Shown here: positions 1-6,935 of the stretch, one piece after another
Layout of the letters: each line of letters starts with the position of its first letter
How positions within the stretch are numbered: the stretch's first letter is position 1
Assembly (NCBI GenBank): GCA_002415845.1
Contig: DIAR01000030.1
Location: 1 to 9,756, forward strand
DNA: 9,756 bases
Source: Candidatus Woesebacteria bacterium UBA5073
Lineage (GTDB): Bacteria; Patescibacteriota; Microgenomatia; UBA8517
Direction: 5' to 3'
Position numbers and translations under genes: made by a program
The notes under the pieces: model-generated
The model's database searches: none
What the model was told of the DNA's origin: nothing
Seen by the model: the letters and a program-made list of their open reading frames with translations, nothing else

Positions 1-516
1 GATTACCGTTATTTTCCGGAACCGGATATTCCACCCTTAACTTTTACCGACGAGGAAATAGCCAATATTAAAGCCGATATTCCTGAACTGCCTTTGGCAA
101 AAAGAAACAGGTTTGCCAAAGAATATGGTTTAACAAAAGATTATTGCCGCATCTTGGCAGGTAATCCATTGCGATCGGAATATTTTGAAAAAGCCGTAAA
201 GGTGGGTAAAGACGGAAACGTCTCGCCTAAGACAATCGCCGATTTAATGATTAATAAAAACTATGATCAGGAGTTTGAAGAACCGGCAGCCATGATTAAA
301 AAGATATTTGAAGTAACCAAGGTTGAGTATGCTTCGATTGATAAAACAAAAGAGATAGTAGATAGAATTGTTAATGAACAAAAGAAAGCTGCTTCGGATT
401 ATAAAAACGGCAAGGTTAATATCTTGGGTTTTTTTATCGGTTTGGTGCAAAAAGAACTTAAGGGTACGGGTGACATCAATCTTATCCGTAAATTGTTGGA
501 AGAAGGCCTTAATTAA
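1..516 (+). CDS. gatB: Aspartyl/glutamyl-tRNA amidotransferase subunit B, C-terminal part (5' truncated)
   Basis: The reading frame is open from the first base and gives the last 171 residues of GatB. It begins with DYRYFPEPDIPPL, a signature of the GatB catalytic core. The rest is the helical YqeY-like tail domain, which contacts the tRNA; it ends in LIRKLLEEGLN. In the GatCAB complex, GatB phosphorylates Glu or Asp already loaded on tRNA-Gln or tRNA-Asn, and ammonia from GatA then converts it to the amide. Finding it suggests that this cell makes Gln-tRNA indirectly. The full protein is usually about 480 residues, so roughly two thirds lie upstream of the window. Its TAA stop directly abuts the dnaE ATG in the same frame, so the two are probably co-transcribed. 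Family assignment is secure; only the partial state limits it. Confidence 0.96.
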   Translation, partial: DYRYFPEPDIPPLTFTDEEIANIKADIPELPLAKRNRFAKEYGLTKDYCRILAGNPLRSEYFEKAVKVGKDGNVSPKTIADLMINKNYDQEFEEPAAMIKKIFEVTKVEYASIDKTKEIVDRIVNEQKKAASDYKNGKVNILGFFIGLVQKELKGTGDINLIRKLLEEGLN

Positions 517-3500
517 ATGTCTGACCAAAAGAAATTTGTCCACCTTCATGTTCATACCGAATACTCTCTTCTTGACGGTTTAACCAATATTCCCAAAATG
601 CTTGACCATATCAAGCTAAACGGGATGGATACGATTGCCATTACCGATCACGGGTCAATGTACGGAGCCATCGAATTTTATAAAGACGCTATCGCTAAAG
701 GCATTAAACCGATCGTCGGAATTGAAGGCTATATGACTAATGTTGATTTAAAAGAACGGCCGGAAAGAACCAAAATTCAGAATTATCATTTAATTCTTTT
801 GGCTAAAGACAACGAAGGCTACAAAAATCTAATGCGTTTAACCTCGATTGCCCATTTGGAAGGTTATTACTACCGACCCAGATTTGACCGCGAAACTTTG
901 AAGAAATACGCCAAGGGCCTTATTTGTACTTCGGCCTGCGGGCAGGGAGAAGTGGCCCAGCACATTATCAACGGTGATTTTAAAAAAGCCAAAGAAGCGG
1001 CCGAATGGTTTTTGAATCTCTTTGGCAAAGATTATTATTTTGAAGTTCAACGCCATAACCAAATCCAATTTGCCAAAGAAATAAAAGATGTGGAACTTAA
1101 AAAAGAAATTATGGATATGGGCGAAAATCAGGAAAAAATAAATAATTATTTAATTAAATTAAGCCGGGAAATGGGCATACCCCTGGTTGCGACCAATGAT
1201 GCTCATTACATCAGAAAGGAAGATAGTGTGGCTCAAGACGCACTGGTTTGTATTGCAACCGGGAAAAATGTCTCCGATGTCAAAAGATTGAGATTTATCG
1301 ATACGCCCAGCTTTTATCTTTCCAATAGAAAAGAAATGGCCGAATTGTTTTCGGATATACCCGAAGCTTTGGACAATACGGTTAAAATTGCCGATAAGTG
1401 CAATCTGACGATTTCTTTGGGAAAATGGATGTTTCCCAAATTTACCGTTCCCGAAAAACTAACGCCGGATAAATATTTAATCAAAATATGTCATGAACGA
1501 CTCAAAGATAAAATAACGGATGTCACTAAAGAAATTAAGGAACGTTTGGAGTATGAACTTGAGATTATTAATCAAAAAGGCTATGCCACTTATTTCTTAA
1601 TTGTCATGGATATGGTCAGTTGGGCCAATTCGAAGGGTATTATAACCAACACCAGAGGCTCGGCGGCCGGATCTTTGGTTTCTTTTATTTTGGGTATAAC
1701 TACGGTCAACCCGATTTATTACAATCTGCCTTTCGAAAGGTTTTTAAACCCGTATCGTCCCTCGCCGCCCGATATCGATCTGGATGTTGCTGATGACCGG
1801 CGTGAAGAGCTGATCGGCTACATTGCCGGTAAATACGGAAAAAATAAAGTGGCTCAGGTCTGTACCTTCGGCCGGATGTTGGCCAGAGGCGCAGTCAGGG
1901 ATATTGCCAGGGTTTTGGGCTACCCCTATTCGGTCGGCGATAAAATATCAAAGTTGATCCCCATTGGCTCGCAGGGTTTTCCGATGACCATCAATAAAGC
2001 CCTGGAAGTTTCTTCCGATCTGAAATCTTTGTATAAGGAAGATAAAGATTCCAAAAAGATTCTTGATTTGGCTAAGGAAGTTGAGGGTAATGCCCGGCAT
2101 ATCTCGGTTCATGCGGCCGGTTTGGTGGTTTCTCCGACCGAATTAACCGATTACACCCCGATACAGCTTGAGCCTTCGGGGGATAAGGTTATCACCCAAT
2201 ACGAAATGCATGCCTGCGAAGATGTCGGTTTAATTAAATTCGACATTCTAGGGATTAGAAACCTATCGATTCTGGGAGCGGCTATCGATATTGTTAATAA
2301 AAGTCAAAATAAGAAGATAAACATTCTGGATATCCCCTTTGATAATAAGAAAACCTTTGAAATGCTGGGTAAGGGCGATACGATGGGTGTTTTTCAATTG
2401 GGCGGATCGGGCATGACCCGCTACTTAAAGGATTTAAGACCCTCCAGAGTTGAAGATTTAATGGCCATGGTGGCCTTATATCGACCCGGTCCGATGTCGG
2501 TAATCCCTGAGTATATTGAAAGAAAACATAATCCCGAGTTGGTTAAGTATCTGGATCCGAGGATGAAAAAGTTTTTGGATAAATCATACGGTTTGATCGT
2601 TTATCAGGATGATCTTCTTTTCTGTGCACTGGAGTTGGCCGGTTATACCTGGGAAGAAGCGGACAAATTCAGAAAAGCCGTCGGTAAAAAAATCCCGGCC
2701 GAAATGGCAGCCCAAAAAAGAAAATTCGTCGAAGGCATTGTCAAAAACGGACAGACCCAGGATTTTGCCGACATGCTCTGGCTTTTGTTTGAACCTTTCC
2801 AATCATACGGCTTTAACAAGGCCCATGCCGCCAGTTACGGTATTGTCGCCTATCAGACGGCCTATATGAAAGCCAATTATCCGGTTGAGTACATGACTGC
2901 ACTTTTGACGGCCGAATCGGACGATAACGACAAGATCTCTTTAGGTATTAACGAATGCCGAAGGATGGGCGTTAAGGTTCTTCCGCCCGATATCAACGAA
3001 AGCGAAACCAATTTTAAAATTGTTGAGGAAAAAGATTCTTTGGAGGGCAAAGCCATCCGTTTCGGTCTTTCAGCCATTAAAAATGTGGGCGTAGCCGCCA
3101 TTAATGCTATACTGGAAGCCCGGGAAGACTCTAACTTCAGATCGTTTCATGATTTTCTGATAAGGGTTGACGGAAGAAGGGTTAACAAAAAGGTTTTGGA
3201 GAGCCTTATCAAAGTCGGTGCCCTTTCCGCTTTCGGTTCAAGAGCCGTTCTTCTGGCCTCGATTGATGAAATAAAAAGCAAATTGGTTAAACCCAAGGAA
3301 AATAAAGGCCAGCAGGGGCTTTTTCAGGAAGAAGCCCAGAAAGAACCCTTAAAAGTGGTCAGCTTTTTTGAAAAAGAAGGGGTTCAGGAATTCAGTCAGG
3401 ATGAGCTGCAGGCTTTGGAAAGACAGCTTTTGGGCTTTTCCTTATCGGCCAAACCGATAGTTGAGTTAATTCTTCCCCTGGAACATCGGGCGACGCATAA

Positions 3501-4014
3501 GATTCAGGAAATATCGCCTAATTTAAACATCGGTGAAATTGTACGGGTAGCGGCTGTGGTCACGGAAGTCAGGGTGGTGGTTACCAGGAATTCCGGTCAG
3601 GAAATGGCTTTTGTCAAAGCTGAGGATGACACGGGAACGATTGACTTGATTGTTTTCCCAAGACTTTATAAGGCCACTAAAACTTACTGGGTTGACTATA
3701 AACCCCTGATTATCTCCGGGAAAATTGATGCCAGGGATGAAAAGACCTCGCTTTTGGTTGAATCAATTGAATCAGAAGCTGATTTGGTTGAGGAAAAAGA
3801 GGTTTTCATTAAAATTCCCAAAAGTTGCGGTCCGGAAGAATTAAAAATGCTCAAAATGCTTTTAATTCAAAATCCGGGCGACTGTCCGGTTTGCCTTTAT
3901 TTTGAATCAAAGAAGGAAAGAATTAACCTGACGGTCAAAATTGCCTGGACGGAAGATCTGGCCAAGCAAATTGCTTCCCTGCTTGAAGGCGGAGGCCATT
4001 CTATTGTACAATAG
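517..4014 (+). CDS. dnaE: DNA polymerase III alpha subunit (replicative polymerase)
   Basis: This is a 1165-residue DnaE, normal length for the family. An N-terminal PHP domain (about 1-280) keeps all nine expected metal ligands: H11, H13, D20, H45, E70, H91, C141, D228 and H230. The polymerase core carries PDIDLD with D419 and D421, and a third catalytic Asp in KFDILG (D576). Helix-hairpin-helix and fingers regions follow, then a QQGLF pentapeptide (932-936) that fits the internal beta-clamp binding motif. An OB-fold (about 1009-1085) and a short C-terminal tail complete it. It synthesises DNA at the fork as part of the Pol III holoenzyme; holA in this window encodes a clamp-loader partner. 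The start ATG follows the gatB stop with no gap, and an AGAAGG Shine-Dalgarno-like run sits 10 bases upstream. The stop is TAG. I see no frameshift or truncation. Confidence 0.98.
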   Translation: MSDQKKFVHLHVHTEYSLLDGLTNIPKMLDHIKLNGMDTIAITDHGSMYGAIEFYKDAIAKGIKPIVGIEGYMTNVDLKERPERTKIQNYHLILLAKDNEGYKNLMRLTSIAHLEGYYYRPRFDRETLKKYAKGLICTSACGQGEVAQHIINGDFKKAKEAAEWFLNLFGKDYYFEVQRHNQIQFAKEIKDVELKKEIMDMGENQEKINNYLIKLSREMGIPLVATNDAHYIRKEDSVAQDALVCIATGKNVSDVKRLRFIDTPSFYLSNRKEMAELFSDIPEALDNTVKIADKCNLTISLGKWMFPKFTVPEKLTPDKYLIKICHERLKDKITDVTKEIKERLEYELEIINQKGYATYFLIVMDMVSWANSKGIITNTRGSAAGSLVSFILGITTVNPIYYNLPFERFLNPYRPSPPDIDLDVADDRREELIGYIAGKYGKNKVAQVCTFGRMLARGAVRDIARVLGYPYSVGDKISKLIPIGSQGFPMTINKALEVSSDLKSLYKEDKDSKKILDLAKEVEGNARHISVHAAGLVVSPTELTDYTPIQLEPSGDKVITQYEMHACEDVGLIKFDILGIRNLSILGAAIDIVNKSQNKKINILDIPFDNKKTFEMLGKGDTMGVFQLGGSGMTRYLKDLRPSRVEDLMAMVALYRPGPMSVIPEYIERKHNPELVKYLDPRMKKFLDKSYGLIVYQDDLLFCALELAGYTWEEADKFRKAVGKKIPAEMAAQKRKFVEGIVKNGQTQDFADMLWLLFEPFQSYGFNKAHAASYGIVAYQTAYMKANYPVEYMTALLTAESDDNDKISLGINECRRMGVKVLPPDINESETNFKIVEEKDSLEGKAIRFGLSAIKNVGVAAINAILEAREDSNFRSFHDFLIRVDGRRVNKKVLESLIKVGALSAFGSRAVLLASIDEIKSKLVKPKENKGQQGLFQEEAQKEPLKVVSFFEKEGVQEFSQDELQALERQLLGFSLSAKPIVELILPLEHRATHKIQEISPNLNIGEIVRVAAVVTEVRVVVTRNSGQEMAFVKAEDDTGTIDLIVFPRLYKATKTYWVDYKPLIISGKIDARDEKTSLLVESIESEADLVEEKEVFIKIPKSCGPEELKMLKMLLIQNPGDCPVCLYFESKKERINLTVKIAWTEDLAKQIASLLEGGGHSIVQ
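3983..4012 (+). promoter_or_regulatory. Candidate sigma70-type promoter for rplS inside the dnaE 3' end
   Basis: TTGAAG at 3983-3988 and TACAAT at 4007-4012 are separated by 18 bases. They match the consensus -35 at 4 of 6 and -10 at 5 of 6 positions. Transcription starting about 7 bases past the -10 box would begin at about 4019-4020, almost on the rplS ATG at 4021, giving a leaderless or nearly leaderless mRNA. This fits the lack of a well-placed Shine-Dalgarno: the only GGAGG (3991-3995) is 25 bases from the start. Called from pattern alone. Confidence 0.5.
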
Positions 4015-4020
4015 CGCTCT

Positions 4021-4395
4021 ATGTCACTTAAAGGAATTCATAAAGAGGTAAATTTCGGCATTGGCGACAAAGTCAAGGTTTACCAGAAGATTAAAGAAGG
4101 CGATAAGGAAAGAAGCTCCATCTTTGAAGGTATGGTTATAGCTTTTAAGCATTCGGGCATTAACAAGACTTTTACCGTCAGAAAAATGGGCGTTCACGCC
4201 GTTGGTATTGAGAGAATTTTCCCCCTCGAATCACCTTTTACCGAAAAAATAGAGGTTGTCAAAAAAGGCATGCGTGGTGTCAAAAAGGCCAAACTTTACT
4301 ACACCAGGGAAAAAAGTCCGAAAGAGATTGATAAAATATTCTCCAGATCTCTGGTTAAGGAACGTGCCAAAACTAAAACCTCAACCAAAAAATAA
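4021..4395 (+). CDS. rplS: 50S ribosomal protein L19
   Basis: A 124-residue protein with the L19 core: GDKVKVYQKIKEG, then FEGMVIA, FTVRK, VGIERIFP and KKAKLYYTRE, in the usual order. L19 lies at the 30S-50S interface of the ribosome. The N-terminal helix is short (about 15 residues before the GD of the first strand, against roughly 25 in well-studied L19s), and the C-terminus carries an extra Lys-rich tail (residues about 108-124). The ATG is two codons downstream of the dnaE TAG and in the same frame. No Shine-Dalgarno is placed for it, and a promoter-like pair ends 8 bases upstream, so it may be translated from a leaderless transcript as well as by coupling. The 3' end overlaps the likely GTG start of the next gene by 32 bases. 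Confidence 0.96.
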   Translation: MSLKGIHKEVNFGIGDKVKVYQKIKEGDKERSSIFEGMVIAFKHSGINKTFTVRKMGVHAVGIERIFPLESPFTEKIEVVKKGMRGVKKAKLYYTREKSPKEIDKIFSRSLVKERAKTKTSTKK

Positions 4396-5017
4396 GCTTA
4401 AGGTTTATACCCTTGAGGTCGGTTCTCTCCAGACCAACTGCTACCTTTTAGTTGAAACATCTTCCAAAAAAACCTTGATTATTGATCCCGGCGATGATGA
4501 GGAATTTATCAAAAATAAAATTGCCGATAATAATTTGATACCAGAAGGTATCTTGGCAACCCATGGACACTTTGATCACATCCTGGCCGTTTCCGACTTA
4601 CAAATTGATTTTAAAATCCCCTTTTGTCTTAATCAGAAAGATAGTTTTTTAATCAAAAAGGCAAAAGAGAGTGCTTCATTCTTTTTAAAGAGAAAAATGG
4701 AAATGGTTGTTCCTAAAGTTAATATCAATCTGGAAAATAAACCAAAGATTAAAGTTGGAAATCAGGTTATTGAGGTAATTAAGGTTCCGGGCCACACTCC
4801 CGGCAGTATCGCTTTATACGTTAAAGAGGGAGGCCTTCTTTTCGGCGGGGATTTGCTTTTTGCCGGGGGTTTAGTGGGCAGAACCGATTTTTCCTACGGT
4901 GATGCCCAAAAACTCAAGAAGTCGCTTTTAAGTATTTCCAAGTTACCCGGGGAAGTTATGGTCTATCCCGGCCATGGCGAGCCCTTTTTACTAAAAGATT
5001 TTGAATTTGTCCCTTGA
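4364..5017 (+). CDS. Metallo-beta-lactamase-fold hydrolase, glyoxalase II-like
   Basis: About 217 residues. It has the full dinuclear-metal ligand set of the fold: THGHFDH (H67, H69, D71, H72), PGHTPGS (H144), GGDLLF (D163) and YPGHGE (H204). The opening VYTLEVGSLQTNCYLL and the GRTDF stretch are typical of the small YcbL/glyoxalase-II-like group of cytoplasmic thioester hydrolases. The natural substrate cannot be read from sequence. The start is uncertain: homologues usually begin about at the KVYTLEVG stretch, but no ATG, GTG or TTG occurs there in frame. The nearest start is GTG 4364 inside rplS, which I chose; a TTG at 4256 would add 36 residues that only read through rplS out of frame. 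The TGA stop overlaps a TTG of the following frame. Confidence 0.88.
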   Translation: MPKLKPQPKNKLKVYTLEVGSLQTNCYLLVETSSKKTLIIDPGDDEEFIKNKIADNNLIPEGILATHGHFDHILAVSDLQIDFKIPFCLNQKDSFLIKKAKESASFFLKRKMEMVVPKVNINLENKPKIKVGNQVIEVIKVPGHTPGSIALYVKEGGLLFGGDLLFAGGLVGRTDFSYGDAQKLKKSLLSISKLPGEVMVYPGHGEPFLLKDFEFVP

Positions 5018-5049
5018 GTTTTGAATTTTTAAGTATTATCTTTATTAAG

Positions 5050-5694
5050 ATGAAAAAATTAAAAGTTGACCTTAAGTCCATTTCAAAAGGGGTTTGCAAG
5101 AAATGTTCCTTTGTCAAAACCAAGAAATTTAAGACCGTCTTGGGTGTCGTTGTGGGAGTTGTTGTTTTGGGTTTTATTATAAAGACAGTCTTTTTGGCTG
5201 CTTTTGTCAACGGCCGGCCGATTTCCAGAATTACTTTAATTAAAAATCTGGAAAAGCAGTATGGCACAACGGCCCTCAGTACCCTGGTTGAAAAATCCTT
5301 AATTTATCAGGAAGCCAAAAAACAAAAGGTCAGTGTTTCCAAAGACGAGATTCAAAACGAAATTACAGCGATTGAGGAAATCCTGAAAGCGCAAAACATC
5401 ACCTTGGATCAGGCCTTAGAAGCGCGTGGTCAAACCAGACAGGAGTTGGAGGAGCAAATTAAAGTCAGCAAGATCCTTGAAGTTATTTTGGCCGACAAGA
5501 TAACGGTTACCGATAAAGAAATTGCCGATTATTTCACTACCAACAAGAACTATTTTGATAAAGGAACTCTTTTGGAAAACGTTAAGGACGATATCAAAAG
5601 CGAATTAGTCCAACAGAAACTGGCAGACGAATATACTACCTGGATTGCCGGAATAAAAGAAAAGGCTAAGGTATTCTATCTTCTGAAGTTCTAA
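5050..5694 (+). CDS. Membrane-anchored SurA N-terminal-like chaperone, no PPIase domain
   Basis: A 214-residue protein. A short basic cytoplasmic stretch with a CKKC pair (C16, C19) leads into one hydrophobic segment (about 29-52, Val/Gly/Leu rich), which would act as signal anchor. Outside the membrane comes AFVNGRPISR, the opening typical of SurA_N/parvulin-type proteins, then a long helical domain with LVEKSLIYQEAKK, VSKDEIQNEI and VTDKEIADYFTTNK. In SurA and PrsA this domain binds unfolded secreted proteins. The rotamase domain that normally follows is absent, since the chain ends about 50 residues later. A role in folding or escort of exported proteins is inferred from the family. The ATG at 5050 follows a TATTAT box (5034-5039); an upstream TTG at 5014 overlapping the previous stop would add 12 residues and is less likely because it lacks a Shine-Dalgarno. 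Confidence 0.8.
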   Translation: MKKLKVDLKSISKGVCKKCSFVKTKKFKTVLGVVVGVVVLGFIIKTVFLAAFVNGRPISRITLIKNLEKQYGTTALSTLVEKSLIYQEAKKQKVSVSKDEIQNEITAIEEILKAQNITLDQALEARGQTRQELEEQIKVSKILEVILADKITVTDKEIADYFTTNKNYFDKGTLLENVKDDIKSELVQQKLADEYTTWIAGIKEKAKVFYLLKF

Positions 5695-5695
5695 A

Positions 5696-6487
5696 TTGTT
5701 TGATACCCACTGTCATTTAAATCTAGATACCTATTTCCCCGATGTTGAACTGGCAATTCAGGATGCCAGAAAGGCGGGTGTTGAGAGAATTCTTATTCCC
5801 GGTGTTAATTTAAAAACTTCAAAAAAAGCAGTTAGAATTACCGGGGATTATGAAGGTGTCTATTGTTCCGTTGGTATTCACCCTACGGAAAAAGTTCAAG
5901 AAAAAGAAATTGAAAAATTAATATATCAGCTTGAGGAACTGTGTGAAAATTCAGATAGGGTAGTGGGGGTAGGGGAGATTGGTCTTGATTATTACCATCT
6001 TAATCTGGAGCCCTCAATTCAAAAAACCCTTTTTAAGGAACAGATTAAATTGGCCTTAAAACTGGATAAAGCAATTATTATTCACAGCCGTCATGCCGCA
6101 AAAGACCTCATATTAATTTTAAAAGAAGTCGGGCTTGAGAAGTTTTCCGGCCGAACCGTTTTTCATTGCTGTGAACCCAATCAGGAGTTATTGGATGTGG
6201 CCATTAAGAATAAAATATTCATCGGTTGCGATGGCGATGTGACGTATGATCCGACCAAAGCCGAGTTTATTAAAAAGGTACCTTTGGACAATTTGGTCCT
6301 TGAAACCGACTCGCCTTTCTTAACCCCTGAGCCTGTTAGGTCGCACAATAATGGTATAAATAATAATAAACCTCAGAATTTGACATATATTGCCAAGTAT
6401 ATCGCCGACATTAAAAAGATAGATTTAACTATTATTCAAAAACAAACGCTTCAAAATTCATTAAAACTTTTTGGCATAGAAGAATAA
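5696..6487 (+). CDS. tatD: TatD-family metal-dependent DNase/hydrolase
   Basis: A 263-residue TIM-barrel amidohydrolase of normal TatD length. Metal-binding residues are in place: DTHCHL (H5, H7), GEIGLDYY (E94), IIHSR (H130), FHCC (H157) and ETDSP (D205). TatD proteins act as 3'-5' exonucleases on DNA or RNA in repair and turnover, and some remove D-amino acids from D-aminoacyl-tRNA; which applies here cannot be told. The family stretch FHCFSG is replaced by FHCCEPN after the ligand His. Translation starts at TTG, one base after the previous stop, because no ATG or GTG stands before the essential first motif. No Shine-Dalgarno is visible, so coupling to the upstream gene is likely. It is the last gene before the 970-base non-coding stretch. 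Confidence 0.94.
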   Translation: MFDTHCHLNLDTYFPDVELAIQDARKAGVERILIPGVNLKTSKKAVRITGDYEGVYCSVGIHPTEKVQEKEIEKLIYQLEELCENSDRVVGVGEIGLDYYHLNLEPSIQKTLFKEQIKLALKLDKAIIIHSRHAAKDLILILKEVGLEKFSGRTVFHCCEPNQELLDVAIKNKIFIGCDGDVTYDPTKAEFIKKVPLDNLVLETDSPFLTPEPVRSHNNGINNNKPQNLTYIAKYIADIKKIDLTIIQKQTLQNSLKLFGIEE

Positions 6488-6489
6488 TA

Positions 6490-6517
6490 TTGATTTTTAA
6501 AAGGATTCTGCTAATAT
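6490..6517 (+). promoter_or_regulatory. Possible promoter of the non-coding RNA island
   Basis: TTGATT (6490-6495) and TAATAT (6512-6517) lie 16 bases apart just after tatD. Each matches 4 of 6 consensus bases. Transcription would start near 6523-6525, just before the first hairpin (CCATTCT 6534-6540 with AGGATGG 6552-6558). Weak call from pattern only, but it is the best placed pair for a transcript covering the island. Confidence 0.25.
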
Positions 6518-6637
6518 CTGCTGGCAGCCTTAGCCATTCTATGTACGGGAAAGGATGGTGATCGCCGAGTAAAAGGATGTGTGGCCTACTCCTCTCTATT
6601 GCTGCAAGAGTTAACAAACGGGAAAAATTAGTTCCCT

Positions 6638-6684
6638 GGAAGCATGAAAAACTCGATGGCACTGGAAAGAAGAGATATGCTTCC
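6638..6684 (+). repeat. 8-bp perfect inverted repeat (stem with 31-base loop)
   Basis: GGAAGCAT (6638-6645) is the exact reverse complement of ATGCTTCC (6677-6684). A smaller hairpin, GGGAA/TTCCC, precedes it at about 6620-6636. Probably part of the structured RNA upstream of the first tRNA-like gene; no function can be assigned. Confidence 0.5.
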
Positions 6685-6718
6685 CTCTTTATGATTTTGC
6701 ACATTTACTTTTTGAAGT

Positions 6719-6799
6719 GCGGCATTAGCTCAATTGGCAGAGCGCTTTCTCTGGATAAGGGGAAGAGGTTGTATCAGGGTTCAAATCCCACATGCCGCT
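6719..6799 (+). tRNA. tRNA-like gene 1, aberrant (enlarged anticodon arm, bulged T stem)
   Basis: The acceptor stem is perfect: GCGGCAT (6719-6725) with ATGCCGC (6792-6798), discriminator T6799. TA follows at positions 8-9, then a perfect D stem GCTC/GAGC (6728-6731, 6740-6743) and a canonical T loop TTCAAAT (6780-6786). The anticodon arm is 21 bases rather than 17: CTTTCTC/GGGGAAG (6745-6751, 6759-6765) closing the loop TGGATAA. Position 33 would be G, not the near-universal U, and the triplet would be GAT. The T stem pairs GGG/CCC and GT/AC but with ATCA (6773-6776) bulged out; deleting it restores a standard GTGGG/CCCAC stem. No 3' CCA is encoded. It could be a degenerate tRNA, a tRNA-like domain or an unusual tRNA-Ile; the identity is not secure. 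Confidence 0.6.
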
Positions 6800-6801
6800 T
6801 A

Positions 6802-6853
6802 AACCACTGGGTAGTAGAGGAGCCGTCCCTCCCCGGTTCCACTCAAGGTGGTT
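6802..6853 (+). repeat. Nested inverted repeats between the tRNA-like genes
   Basis: AACCAC (6802-6807) pairs with GTGGTT (6848-6853). Inside, GGAGCCG (6819-6825) pairs with CGGTTCC (6834-6840) around a pyrimidine-only loop TCCCTCCC; one pair is G-U. This gives a compact two-tier hairpin starting 2 bases after tRNA-like 1. Confidence 0.5.
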
Positions 6854-6854
6854 A

Positions 6855-6929
6855 GGTACAAAGGAACAAAAAATTGTTCCGAGCCATAATCTCAGTGCCC
6901 GAAGACTCTTTGTACCGGAGATGGGCACT
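6855..6929 (+). repeat. Perfect 9-bp stem with inner hairpin and possible pseudoknot
   Basis: GGTACAAAG (6855-6863) and CTTTGTACC (6908-6916) are perfectly complementary. A second perfect hairpin, GGAACAA/TTGTTCC with an AAAA loop (6863-6880), sits inside and shares base 6863. The inner AGTGCCC (6894-6900) is complementary to GGGCACT (6923-6929), which lies outside the 9-bp stem, so the two helices would form a pseudoknot. This segment fills most of the gap before tRNA-like 2. Confidence 0.5.
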
Positions 6930-6935
6930 TCGTAA

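Noticed and set aside
838..1068. Minus-strand open frames within dnaE (also 2584-2802 and 2877-3101)
   Set aside because: They are antisense to a full, well-conserved dnaE and have no motifs; they are shadows of its codon pattern.
4256..4363. TTG-started extension of the hydrolase gene into rplS
   Set aside because: The extra 36 residues are rplS read in another frame and do not resemble the hydrolase family.
5014..5049. TTG start for the SurA-like protein overlapping the hydrolase stop
   Set aside because: ATG 5050 opens a normal basic N-terminus before the anchor and follows a -10-like TATTAT; the upstream 12 residues add nothing recognisable.
6432..6704. A minus-strand open frame of 90 codons between tatD and the first tRNA-like gene
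   Set aside because: It overlaps the tatD 3' end antisense, has no ribosome binding site and no recognisable motif.
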